Source of the DNA: Tenacibaculum holothuriorum
GTDB taxonomy: Bacteria; Bacteroidota; Bacteroidia; Flavobacteriales; Flavobacteriaceae
NCBI RefSeq assembly: GCF_002120225.1
Contig: NZ_LAPZ01000017.1
Location: 1 to 61,197, forward strand
DNA length: 61,197 bases
Reading direction: 5' to 3'
A program made the translations under genes and the position numbers. The notes beneath the pieces were generated by a model. The model was not told where the DNA came from and did no database searches. It saw nothing but the letters and a program-made list of their open reading frames with translations. Below are positions 45,357 to 52,856 of the stretch, piece by piece (position 1 is the first letter of the stretch; each line of letters begins with the position of its first letter).

Positions 45357-46136
45357 TTAATTAGCTGTTTGCATTTGCTTAATTTGCTTTAGCATTACTT
45401 TTTTAGGAGTAAAAGGTATGGCTTTCATCATTAGTTTTTGAGAAAAAGTCAATCCTGATACTACATCTAATTTTCCAGATAACATTCCATTATAACCATC
45501 TTCTGCTACCGAACGTGCGCTAACTGCTTTTTCAAATAAACCTGTACGCTCCATATCGGCAGTTTTTGCAAATTCTGTTTCAGTTGCTCCAGGCATTAAG
45601 TTGGTAATAGTAATATTCGTGTCACTTAATTCTTCCGCTATAGCATTACTTAAGTAAGTTACGTAAACTTTACTTGCAAAATAAATAGCTTGTAAAGGCC
45701 CAGGCATAAATGATGCTGTAGATGAGGTATTTAATATTTTACCACTATTGCGTTGTACCATCTGAGGTAAAAATAAATACATCAACTCGGTTAAAGATAC
45801 CATATTTAAGTTGATCATTTGTTGTTGGCGTTCCCAAGGTAATTTGTGGAATTTCCCACGTAATCCGAACCCAGCATTGTTGATTAGATATTCAACTTCA
45901 AGATTCATGGCCACAACTTCGTTAAATAACTCTTTAGCGGCATTAGGTTTGCTTAAGTCTTTAATGATAATTACTACGTTAACGTCGTATTTTATTTCTA
46001 AGGTTGCTTTTAGCGCTTCTAATTTATCTTGTCTTCTAGCGACAATAATTAAGTCATTTCCTTTTTCAGCGTGAATATGTGCTAATTCTTCTCCAATTCC
46101 GCTACTTGCTCCTGTGATTAATGCTAAATTTTTCAT
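45357..46136 (-). CDS. Short-chain dehydrogenase/reductase (SDR)
   Basis: 259 residues of classical SDR type: nucleotide loop ITGASSGIGEELA (TGxxxGIG), NNAGFG, catalytic Ser in ILNTSSTASFM, YFASKVYVTYLSNAIAEEL (YxxxK), and the MPGATETEF exit. An NAD(P)H-dependent oxidoreductase; the substrate is unknown, though this subgroup (DltE/YqjQ-like) acts on lipids or ketones. First gene of the SDR-araC-MBL unit, with AraC-type operators and a near-consensus -7 box upstream. Confidence 0.93.
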   Translation of the reverse strand: MKNLALITGASSGIGEELAHIHAEKGNDLIIVARRQDKLEALKATLEIKYDVNVVIIIKDLSKPNAAKELFNEVVAMNLEVEYLINNAGFGLRGKFHKLPWERQQQMINLNMVSLTELMYLFLPQMVQRNSGKILNTSSTASFMPGPLQAIYFASKVYVTYLSNAIAEELSDTNITITNLMPGATETEFAKTADMERTGLFEKAVSARSVAEDGYNGMLSGKLDVVSGLTFSQKLMMKAIPFTPKKVMLKQIKQMQTAN

Positions 46137-46175
46137 GATATATGCTTTTATATTGTTTATGAATTGTTTGTGGTG

Positions 46176-46183
46176 TAAAATTA
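46176..46183 (-). promoter_or_regulatory. Promoter -7 box of the SDR-araC operon
   Basis: Minus-strand TAATTTTA, one mismatch to TAnnTTTG, 39 bases before the ATG and exactly 20 bases from the nearer 17-bp repeat, the same distance as at the START-like gene. Confidence 0.55.
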
Positions 46184-46203
46184 CTGTGAATGAGAAGGTT
46201 GTG

Positions 46204-46241
46204 TGTATATATATTACAGAATGATGTATACATTTTACAGA
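46204..46241 (-). repeat. Direct-repeat operator pair upstream of SDR-araC
   Basis: Two 17-bp copies, TGTATATATATTACAGA (46204-46220) and TGTATACATTTTACAGA (46225-46241), start 21 bp apart, the two-helical-turn spacing expected for AraC-type half-sites. The pair lies 67 bases upstream of the SDR start. Confidence 0.7.
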
Positions 46242-46314
46242 AAGAGAAAGCCGTTACTCTTAGAAAAGAAATAACAGCTTTCAGAACTAATCAAACCTAA
46301 TCATTCTTTTTAGT

Positions 46315-46920
46315 TTATATTTTTGAAGCTCCTGTTAGTAATCGGTTAGCAATTTCTGCGGGTCCTTTTGGAAACCATCCTTTTAATAACCATTTAGGTA
46401 CTGAACCTACTGGCATGAAATCAGCAGTAATTGTCAATTTAGTAGAAGTATCGTTCAATCTTTCAAAATTATACGTGATGTTGTATGCCTGCATACGTTT
46501 TACATCTGTGGCTTTGTAAGCTTCAGGAGATGAGTTTCCTATAAAAGTCAATTGATTTTCTGTTTTTTCTACTTTAAAATTTAAAACAGCATCACTGTTA
46601 GGCATAGGCCAAGGGGCATCAAAATAATAATAGGTTACCCATTCGTTATCTGATATTTTTTTGACTTTTTTACTTTCTGTAGTGTTTTCAAGAAAGGATT
46701 TGTGGTTTTCTGAATTTGAAAAATAAGTTTCTATGGCATCTAAAGAAATATCTTTCTGGGTTTCTACGATATAGTAAATATGGGTGTTGCTATCGTTTTT
46801 TATAATGTCATATTGTACGGTGGTTTTTCCGTCTTTAGAAGTTTTTGTGGTCCAATTTCTATTTTGAGCAATTCCGTTGAATGTACTTATTAAAAGTAGT
46901 AAAGCTATGAGTTTTTTCAT
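46315..46920 (-). CDS. START/SRPBCC-like lipid-binding protein, exported
   Basis: 201 residues with a signal peptide (KKLIALLLLISTFNGIAQ). A START-type helix-grip fold is suggested by HIYYIVETQKDISLDAIETYFS, VKKISDNEWVTYYYFDAPWPMPNSDAVLNFKVEKT, SSPEAYKATDVKRMQAYNITYNFERLNDTSTKLTITADFMPVGSVPKWLLKGWFPKGPAEIANRLL, the usual START ending. It should bind a lipid in the periplasm. It has the same operator pair as the SDR-araC operon, so is the second predicted target of that regulator. Confidence 0.85.
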   Translation of the reverse strand: MKKLIALLLLISTFNGIAQNRNWTTKTSKDGKTTVQYDIIKNDSNTHIYYIVETQKDISLDAIETYFSNSENHKSFLENTTESKKVKKISDNEWVTYYYFDAPWPMPNSDAVLNFKVEKTENQLTFIGNSSPEAYKATDVKRMQAYNITYNFERLNDTSTKLTITADFMPVGSVPKWLLKGWFPKGPAEIANRLLTGASKI

Positions 46921-46954
46921 CGTATTTAATTTTAATTATCAATTATTTACGATA

Positions 46955-46962
46955 CAAAACTA
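46955..46962 (-). promoter_or_regulatory. Promoter -7 box of the START-like gene
   Basis: Minus-strand TAGTTTTG, perfect TAnnTTTG, 34 bases before the ATG and 20 bases from the nearer copy of the operator repeat. Confidence 0.65.
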
Positions 46963-46982
46963 TGGTGCTTTTAAAGCCTAGA

Positions 46983-47020
46983 TGTATACATTTTACTGAA
47001 GCTTGTATATATTTTACTGA
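46983..47020 (-). repeat. Direct-repeat operator pair upstream of the START-like gene
   Basis: TGTATACATTTTACTGA (46983-46999) and TGTATATATTTTACTGA (47004-47020), 21 bp period, same orientation and same distance to the -7 box as the pair at 46204-46241. Candidate AraC-family regulator operator. Confidence 0.7.
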
Positions 47021-47027
47021 TATATGT

Positions 47028-48593
47028 TTAAGAACTACAGCTTAACATAGAACAACCTACTTTATGACGTGCCCATTCTGGTCGTTTTGTAAACCATTGT
47101 TGATATTTAGGTTGCTCTTCATATGGTTTTTTAAGTAACTGGTACAACTCATTAATTAAGCTATAATCTCCTTTATCAGCTTTATCAATAGCTAGTTGAG
47201 CCATGTAATTTCTCAATACATATTTTGGATTGACTGAATCCATTTGTTGTTTTCTATCTAGGTCTGAAAGAGATTCTTTTTGTAATCTGCTTAAATATCT
47301 ATCGAACCAATCTTGCCAATGCGTTTTTATTTCCCCTTCAATTTCATTGATCGAATAAAAAGCATCCTTAATTTTATCAAAAGCAGTATTAAAATTATCT
47401 TCCGAAGAAATGGTCGACAAATTTCTATAAAAAATGGTCATGTCTGTTTCGGACAATTGTAAGGTTTCCTCTAATCTATCTATTAGTTCTTTATCTCCTT
47501 CGTCAAGGGTTGTCAATCCTAATTTAAATTTCTTCATTTCAAGATACCTTTCTTCATACATAGTATTGTACTCGTTTAAAATTTCTTGTAAAGTATCAGC
47601 GTCTTCAATTAATGGATACAATGCGTTGGCTAACTGAAACAAATTCCAAAGACCAATATAGCCTTGATTTCCGTATCGATATCTTTTAAATTGAGCATCG
47701 GTGGTATTAGGAGTCCAACCTAAGTCATAACCTTCTAACCACCCGTATGGACCATAATCGATAGTTTGTCCGAGTATAGACATGTTATCGGTATTCATAA
47801 CTCCATGGACAAAACCTACACGTTGCCAATGAATAATCATGTCTATAGTTCTATTGCGAACTTCTGTAAAGAAGTCTAGGTATTTTTCTTTTCCTTCTGA
47901 AGTTATTTCAGCATAAAAATGCTGAATGGTATAATCGGCAAGCTGTTTTAAAATTAAATGTTGTTTGCGAGCTGCTAGGATTTCAAAATTTCCAAATCGT
48001 ATAAAACTTTGGGAAGCTCTACATACAATAGCCCCTTTTTCATAGGCTGGATTTCCATTATACATCACATCTCTTAAAACTTCATCACCCGATAAGGAAA
48101 GCGATAAGGCTCGTGTAGTTGGCACACCTACATGATACATAGCTTCACTACATAAGTATTCTCTAATTGAGGAACGTAATACCGCTAATCCGTCTGCTGT
48201 TCTTGAGTAAGGAGTTTCTCCAGTTCCTTTTAATTGCAGCGCCCAACGTTGTTTATTATGCACTATTTCTGTTAAATTGATAGCTCTTCCATCGCCTAAT
48301 TGTCCAGCCCAATTTCCAAATTGATGACCACCATAACACATGGCATATGGATGGGTGTTTTCTAAAATTAAATTTCCAGTGATTACTTTTAAAAAGTCTT
48401 CTGATTGTGCTTCTTTTGAAGGTATTCCAATTGCAGCAAGCATTTCTTCGGAAACATGTATCAGTTGCGGATTACTTGTCTTTTTAGGTATTACATATGA
48501 AAAACAAGCATCTAAAACTTGTCTGCGTGAGTTTTCTAAAATTTTATCAGCAGGTAGTTCTTTGTTAAAAGTATCTTGAATGTTTAGTTTCAT
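47028..48593 (-). CDS. selO: Protein adenylyltransferase SelO
   Basis: 521 residues, SelO/YdiU pseudokinase-fold AMPylator that attaches AMP to Ser/Thr/Tyr of redox proteins. Motifs: YAMCYGGHQFGNWAGQLGDGRAINL, WALQLKGTGETPYSRTADGLAVLRSS, GVMNTDNMSILGQTIDYGPYGWLEGYD (metal-binding Asn/Asp), and the C-terminal GCSMLSCSS, whose CSS corresponds to the redox cysteine (selenocysteine in animal SelO). It overlaps the GNAT gene by one base at its start. Its context beside Msr and redoxin genes fits an oxidative-stress role. Confidence 0.96.
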   Translation of the reverse strand: MKLNIQDTFNKELPADKILENSRRQVLDACFSYVIPKKTSNPQLIHVSEEMLAAIGIPSKEAQSEDFLKVITGNLILENTHPYAMCYGGHQFGNWAGQLGDGRAINLTEIVHNKQRWALQLKGTGETPYSRTADGLAVLRSSIREYLCSEAMYHVGVPTTRALSLSLSGDEVLRDVMYNGNPAYEKGAIVCRASQSFIRFGNFEILAARKQHLILKQLADYTIQHFYAEITSEGKEKYLDFFTEVRNRTIDMIIHWQRVGFVHGVMNTDNMSILGQTIDYGPYGWLEGYDLGWTPNTTDAQFKRYRYGNQGYIGLWNLFQLANALYPLIEDADTLQEILNEYNTMYEERYLEMKKFKLGLTTLDEGDKELIDRLEETLQLSETDMTIFYRNLSTISSEDNFNTAFDKIKDAFYSINEIEGEIKTHWQDWFDRYLSRLQKESLSDLDRKQQMDSVNPKYVLRNYMAQLAIDKADKGDYSLINELYQLLKKPYEEQPKYQQWFTKRPEWARHKVGCSMLSCSS

Positions 48594-49123
48594 TATTTAA
48601 GTTTGCTGTATACTTCTAAATCTACATAATTATTATTAGAGAGTAATTCTGCTTTTTTTTCAGTTCCTTCAAAGGTAAAGTTAAGGTGCTGGGGAATTTT
48701 TTTACTCGGAATATTTCCTACCGCACATTTAATTAATATTTTATTTAGTTTCAGTTCTTCAAAAGCAAATTTAGTAAGAGCGTTTACAGATTTAGTAATA
48801 ATTCCTTTTTTCTGAAATTTGCTAGATAACCAGTATCCAATTTCTGTTTCACTAAGTTTACGACTAGTATTTTTAAAAGAAATCAATCCAACGAAGGTGT
48901 TGTTATATTGAATAGTAAAAACATATTCAAATTTGTTTTTAGGAGCATCAACAATTGAGTTTACAAAATTCTGAGTATCTGCAATTTTTTTTGTGTATTG
49001 AACAAAAGGAAGCCATTTTCCTAAATAGCTTCTTTGAGAGTTTATAGTAGCGTAAATATCTGTAGCATCACTTTTCTCTAACTGCTTTAAAACAATACTA
49101 TCATCTATTTTTAGTGAAATCAT
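48593..49123 (-). CDS. GNAT-family N-acetyltransferase (RimL/RimJ-like)
   Basis: 176 residues: LKQLEKSDATDIYATINSQRSYLGKWLPF, FVGLISFKNTSRKLSETEIGYWLSSKFQKKGIITKSVNALTKFAFEELKLNKILIKCAVGNIPSKKIPQHLNF, the ribosomal-protein-alanine acetyltransferase subgroup pattern. Acceptor unknown. It precedes selO with a one-base overlap. A perfect TAAATTTG box ends 4 bases before this ATG, so transcription may begin at or inside the start codon. Confidence 0.9.
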   Translation of the reverse strand: MISLKIDDSIVLKQLEKSDATDIYATINSQRSYLGKWLPFVQYTKKIADTQNFVNSIVDAPKNKFEYVFTIQYNNTFVGLISFKNTSRKLSETEIGYWLSSKFQKKGIITKSVNALTKFAFEELKLNKILIKCAVGNIPSKKIPQHLNFTFEGTEKKAELLSNNNYVDLEVYSKLK

Positions 49124-49127
49124 TTTG

Positions 49128-49135
49128 CAAATTTA
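49128..49135 (-). promoter_or_regulatory. Promoter -7 box of GNAT-selO
   Basis: Minus-strand TAAATTTG, perfect match, only 4 bases before the ATG at 49123, which would make the transcript leaderless if the box is used. Confidence 0.5.
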
Positions 49136-49169
49136 TTAACATTTAGGTTTGCTAAACCTATTATATTAA

Positions 49170-49436
49170 TTATTTATAACTTGTTTTACAAGTTTCACAT
49201 AGTAAGATATCTACTTTTAGTGTGATCTTATCTAGTTTAGAAGCTATTTCATGTACAAAACTATTGTAAGTATTATGTTCTGGAGTGATATTGTTGGCTT
49301 TAATTTTCTTGTAGTATTCGCCTTCCCATTCTTGTTTACCCCAGCAATTCGGACATATTCCTTCAGGAACTTCCATTGTAGTATCTCCTTGTTCTTTTGC
49401 ACTGAAATAATTTTTGATACTTTCTATTATATTCAT
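49170..49436 (-). CDS. Small CxxC zinc-ribbon-like protein
   Basis: 88 residues. Two CxxC pairs (GICPNCWGKQEWEG near residue 28 and LLCETCKTSYK at the C-terminus) separated by a helical segment suggest a zinc ribbon. No named family recognised. Last gene of the msrB-msrA-redoxin-hydrolase direction, 17 bases after the hydrolase. Confidence 0.75.
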   Translation of the reverse strand: MNIIESIKNYFSAKEQGDTTMEVPEGICPNCWGKQEWEGEYYKKIKANNITPEHNTYNSFVHEIASKLDKITLKVDILLCETCKTSYK

Positions 49437-49453
49437 AATTCTGGTTTTAAATG

Positions 49454-50224
49454 TTAAACATTATTAGGGAAATATCGCTGTATCCAGGTTCCTATAATAT
49501 TACCTGTGTAGATACTGTCTTTAGGGTTGGTTAGTAAATGATCTGCATTATCTAAGCTAATAAAGCTTTTGGGATGATGTGCGTTTATAAAGAGCTCTTG
49601 AGCATTATTTATACTAACTATAGTATCAATTGGGGAATGAAATATAAGAATGGGTTTTCGGAGTTTTTTTGTGATTTCAGCCAAATCGGTTTTGTCAAAA
49701 TCAGCAACAAATTCGTTGTTAATTCGAAAGGGTCTTCCTCCAATATTAATTTCTACTTCTCCCTTTTGTTTTACTTCTTCAATACCATGAGAAAAAAGAT
49801 GTTTCACATGACTCACATCTGCAGGAGCACCAATAGTTGCTACTGCTTTTATGTTTGAAAGTTGAGAAGCAGCAACAATAACAGCTGCACCTCCTAAAGA
49901 ATGCCCAATTAATAAGCTAGGTGATTTGTAATGTTGTGTAATGTATTCATTTACTGAAATTAAATCATCCACATTAGCAGAGAAATAACTTTCTGAAAAA
50001 TTTCCTTCGCTTCTTCCTAATCCAGTAAAATCAAATCGAACAACTCCAAAACCGTATTTTGTTAAGGCTCGACTAATGTTTCTAACAGCATTTAACGTAC
50101 TACTACAGGTAAAGCAATGTGCGAAAATTGCATAGTGCTCTGGAGGTTCATTTTCGGGAAGTTCTATATGTGCTTGTAATTTATATCCTTTGTTGTTTAT
50201 GATGCTTAGCCGTGAACTTCTCAT
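49454..50224 (-). CDS. Alpha/beta hydrolase
   Basis: 256 residues: HCFTCSSTLNAVRNISRALTKYGFGVVRFDFTGLGRSEGNF, nucleophile elbow LLIGHSLGGAAVIVAAS, Asp in FHSPIDTIVSINNA and His in NADHLLTNP. The N-terminal half resembles the hydrolase part of bifunctional alpha/beta-hydrolase/OsmC proteins, but the OsmC domain is absent here. Lies 12 bases after the redoxin gene in the msr operon. Substrate unknown. Confidence 0.9.
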   Translation of the reverse strand: MRSSRLSIINNKGYKLQAHIELPENEPPEHYAIFAHCFTCSSTLNAVRNISRALTKYGFGVVRFDFTGLGRSEGNFSESYFSANVDDLISVNEYITQHYKSPSLLIGHSLGGAAVIVAASQLSNIKAVATIGAPADVSHVKHLFSHGIEEVKQKGEVEINIGGRPFRINNEFVADFDKTDLAEITKKLRKPILIFHSPIDTIVSINNAQELFINAHHPKSFISLDNADHLLTNPKDSIYTGNIIGTWIQRYFPNNV

Positions 50225-50236
50225 TAAATAGTATGT

Positions 50237-50491
50237 TTATGGTTGTATTAGTTTTTCTAACCATTTGATTAGTTCTTTATCTGTCGGATTTCTTAGCTTT
50301 TTCTTACCAATGGTAATTGTAGGAAAGTTGAGTTTGTTATTTTCATATAAACTACGGAGCTCCTGAGCAAAATGCTCATTTTTTTCAACGTCTAAAAAAT
50401 CAAAATTGAAGTTTCGATTTTTTAAAAATTGCATATAATATTGCGTTTTATGGCAACGCTCGGCTCCGTAAAGTTTAATTTTTTGAAGCAT
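50237..50491 (-). CDS. Small glutaredoxin-like protein, monothiol
   Basis: 84 residues of thioredoxin fold in NrdH/glutaredoxin style: KIKLYGAERCHKTQYYMQFLKNRNFNFDFLDVE with Cys13-His-Lys-Thr16 in place of CxxC, then the cis-Pro LNFPTITIGKKKLRNPTDKELIKWL. With one active-site cysteine it fits a glutathione- or thiol-linked monothiol redoxin. It begins directly after msrA, so it may serve methionine sulfoxide reduction. Confidence 0.85.
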   Translation of the reverse strand: MLQKIKLYGAERCHKTQYYMQFLKNRNFNFDFLDVEKNEHFAQELRSLYENNKLNFPTITIGKKKLRNPTDKELIKWLEKLIQP

Positions 50492-51022
50492 TTATTTTAG
50501 TTTATCGGCGTACATTTTTCTAAACTTGGCTAGTTTTGGAGTAATCACAAAATTGCAATAGTTCTGTTCTTTATTCTGATTGTAATAATCTTGATGATAC
50601 TCTTCTGCAGGATAAAAAATAGTGAGTTCTTCCAAGGTAGTTACAATAGGGTTCTCAAAATAAGGTTGTAATGTTTCAATAACCTTTACAGCAATTTCTT
50701 TTTGCTGTTTATTATTGTAAAAAATTGAAGAACGGTATTGTGTACCTACATCGGCACCTTGCTTGTTTAAGGTAGTTGGGTCGTGCGTTGTAACAAAAAT
50801 GGTAAGAATTTCTTCATAAGAAATAATATCAGAATCAAAAGTTATTTGAATAACCTCGGCATGTCCTGTTAATCCAGAACATACTTCCCTATATGTTGGT
50901 TTACCAGGAGCATTACCTCCTGTATACCCTGATACTACTTTTTCTACTCCCTGTACTTCTTGGAAAATAGCTTCTGTACACCAAAAGCAACCACCACCTA
51001 CTGTAGCTATTTTTTTAGGCAT
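50492..51022 (-). CDS. msrA: Peptide methionine sulfoxide reductase A
   Basis: 176 residues. Nucleophile Cys12 in GGGCFWCTEAIFQEVQGV, then GYTGGNAPGKPTYREVCSGLTGHAEVIQITFD, TQYRSSIFYNN and the LTIFYPAEEYHQDYYNQN segment. Reduces the S-epimer of methionine sulfoxide. It overlaps msrB by 8 bases, giving an unfused msrB-msrA operon; the redoxin follows with no gap. Confidence 0.97.
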   Translation of the reverse strand: MPKKIATVGGGCFWCTEAIFQEVQGVEKVVSGYTGGNAPGKPTYREVCSGLTGHAEVIQITFDSDIISYEEILTIFVTTHDPTTLNKQGADVGTQYRSSIFYNNKQQKEIAVKVIETLQPYFENPIVTTLEELTIFYPAEEYHQDYYNQNKEQNYCNFVITPKLAKFRKMYADKLK

Positions 51023-51464
51023 TGTTTTCTAATTTTATAGATAATGAATTTACACAAAAACGAAGCCCGCTAGGTTCTGGACCATCTGGAAAAACATGCC
51101 CTAAATGCGCATCACAAGTGTTACATAAAATTTCTACTCTTACCATTCCGTGGGTAGTATCTTTTATATATTGAACAGCATTTTCTTTAATGGGTTGCGT
51201 AAAACTAGGCCAACCAGAACTTGATTCGAATTTAATACTAGAATCAAATAGGGGAGTGTTGCAACAAGTACAATTATATTTTCCTGAAGAGAATGAAGAA
51301 CAATGCTCTCCACTAAAAGGTCTTTCAGTTCCTTTTAATCGAGTGATTTGAAATTCTTCTGAAGTAAGGATTTCTTTCCATTCTTGTTCTGTTTTTTCGA
51401 CTCTTTTGTCAGGTTTAGGATTGCCGTTTACAGCAAAATATATGATGTCTTTCCAGGTTAACAT
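51015..51464 (-). CDS. msrB: Peptide methionine sulfoxide reductase B
   Basis: 149 residues. Zinc cysteines in YNCTCCNTPLF and CNTCDAHLGHVFPDGP, WPSFTQPI, and the nucleophile Cys in SGLRFCVNSLSI. Reduces the R-epimer of methionine sulfoxide. First gene of the msrB-msrA-redoxin-hydrolase-zinc-ribbon operon, divergent from the HD/Pycsar-effector gene. Confidence 0.96.
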   Translation of the reverse strand: MLTWKDIIYFAVNGNPKPDKRVEKTEQEWKEILTSEEFQITRLKGTERPFSGEHCSSFSSGKYNCTCCNTPLFDSSIKFESSSGWPSFTQPIKENAVQYIKDTTHGMVRVEILCNTCDAHLGHVFPDGPEPSGLRFCVNSLSIKLENNA

Positions 51465-51562
51465 TATTCAGTTTTTTAAAATAAATTTATGTATAATTAT
51501 TGGCTAATTGCTACGTTATAATAGTCGGTTTAAGATACATCAATTTACAGTTAGTATTGATA

Positions 51563-51591
51563 TTGGCTATTAAAAATTATTTATAATTTAG
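51563..51591 (+). promoter_or_regulatory. Candidate promoter of the HD/Pycsar-effector gene
   Basis: TTG (51563-51565) and TAATTTAG (51584-51591, one mismatch to TAnnTTTG), 18 bp apart, 14 bases before the ATG at 51606. Confidence 0.35.
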
Positions 51592-51605
51592 CGAAAAACA
51601 TTTTT

Positions 51606-52817
51606 ATGGAACAGTTATTGGCAGAAGTTGAAGAATTTGTGATTCATCATTTAAATGAAAATTTAGATCCTAAGTTTGTTTATCACAATATTGCTCATAC
51701 GCAAAGAGTTGTTGAAAAAACGAAGGAGTTAATTGAAGGAGCAAAAATAGAAGGCGAAGATGCTGAAAACTTAGTGTTGGCAGCATGGTTTCATGATACA
51801 GGTTATACGATGAGTATGGAAAATCATGAGGATTTTGGTATTCGTATAGCTGAAGATTTTTTCAAGTCTAAAAAACTTTCGGAAGAGCGAATCGCAAAAA
51901 TTTCTCAGTTGATTAATGCTACTAAAATGGGAGAAGTTCCTGTTACTGAAGTTGAAAAAATTATAAAAGATGCCGATTGTTCTCATATAGGAAGTAAGAG
52001 TTTTTCTGAACAAACCGAACTTCTTAGAAAAGAGTGGGAGCTAACCAAAGATAGAGTGCTAACGGAGAATGAATGGTTAGATGAAAATATTGGTTTTTTA
52101 ACTAACCATCATCGATTTTATTCAGATTTTGCATCTAAAAATTGGGATAAGACTAAAGGAAAAAATTTAGCTCAATTATTGAAACAACAAAAAAAGTTGA
52201 ATCAAGAAAATGTAAAGTTAAAGCAGAAAAAAGAAGAGTTAGCTTTTAAAAAGAATAAGGTTGAGTTACCTGAAAGAGGGATTGAAACCATGTTTCGTGT
52301 TGCTTTAAGAAATCACATTACGTTAAGTGATATTGCCGATACAAAAGCCAATATTTTACTTTCGGTAAATGCAATTATTGTGTCTTTAGCGTTGTCTAAT
52401 TTATTGCCTAAACTAGACAATCCGTCGAATCATTATTTAGTGATTCCATCGTTGATATTTATCGCTTTTACAGTAGCTTCAATTGTACTTTCAGTACTAT
52501 CTACAAGACCTAATGTAACACAAGGAAAGTTTACAAAAGAAGATGTAGCTAATAAAAAAGTAAATTTATTATTCTTTGGAAATTTTCATCAAATGAAATT
52601 GCCAGATTTTGAATGGGCAATGGACGAAATGATGAAAGATCGTGATTATTTATACGGTTCTTTAACCAAAGACTTATACTTTTTAGGATTAGTATTAAAT
52701 AGAAAGTATAAATTACTACGAATTACGTATACCGTATTTATGATCGGTATTATAGTAAGTGTAATTGCTTTTGGAATAGCATTTAGAATACAAGATGTAG
52801 CTGCAAATGCAGTTTAA
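51606..52817 (+). CDS. HD phosphohydrolase fused to a Pycsar-type transmembrane effector domain
   Basis: 403 residues. Part 1 (about 1-200): HD domain with His31 (IAHTQRVVEKT), His63-Asp64 (AAWFHDTGYT) and Asp124 (IKDADCSHIG), a complete metal site for a nucleotide phosphohydrolase. A coiled linker (about 190-220) leads to part 2 (about 222-403): RGIETMFRVALRNHITLSDIADTKANILLSVNAIIVSLALS, two TMs (about 249-268, 278-298), a soluble part (KKVNLLFFGNFHQM), and a third TM (about 375-397). ADTKAN and what follows are the hallmark of the Pycsar membrane effector family. In anti-phage Pycsar systems that effector is driven by cCMP or cUMP from a cyclase; none is adjacent. The HD half could degrade or sense such a nucleotide (inference). 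Confidence 0.88.
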   Translation: MEQLLAEVEEFVIHHLNENLDPKFVYHNIAHTQRVVEKTKELIEGAKIEGEDAENLVLAAWFHDTGYTMSMENHEDFGIRIAEDFFKSKKLSEERIAKISQLINATKMGEVPVTEVEKIIKDADCSHIGSKSFSEQTELLRKEWELTKDRVLTENEWLDENIGFLTNHHRFYSDFASKNWDKTKGKNLAQLLKQQKKLNQENVKLKQKKEELAFKKNKVELPERGIETMFRVALRNHITLSDIADTKANILLSVNAIIVSLALSNLLPKLDNPSNHYLVIPSLIFIAFTVASIVLSVLSTRPNVTQGKFTKEDVANKKVNLLFFGNFHQMKLPDFEWAMDEMMKDRDYLYGSLTKDLYFLGLVLNRKYKLLRITYTVFMIGIIVSVIAFGIAFRIQDVAANAV

Positions 52818-52827
52818 TTAATAAAAG

Positions 52828-52856
52828 AAAAAAGCGGCTTTGTAGCCGCTTTTTTA
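52828..52856. terminator. Bidirectional terminator between HD/Pycsar and GAF genes
   Basis: AAAAAGCGGCT-TTGT-AGCCGCTTTTT: a perfect stem with a four-base loop, A run on the left and T run on the right, serving both convergent genes. Confidence 0.9.

Noticed and set aside
46246..46282. GAAAGC...GCTTTC hairpin after the START-like gene
   Set aside because: Interrupted stem and weak T tail; not listed as a terminator, though it may reduce read-through toward the SDR operon.
51498..51569. Nine-base direct repeat TATTGGCTA upstream of the HD/Pycsar gene
   Set aside because: Two short copies 63 bp apart in AT-rich DNA can occur by chance, and they have no symmetry or promoter spacing.
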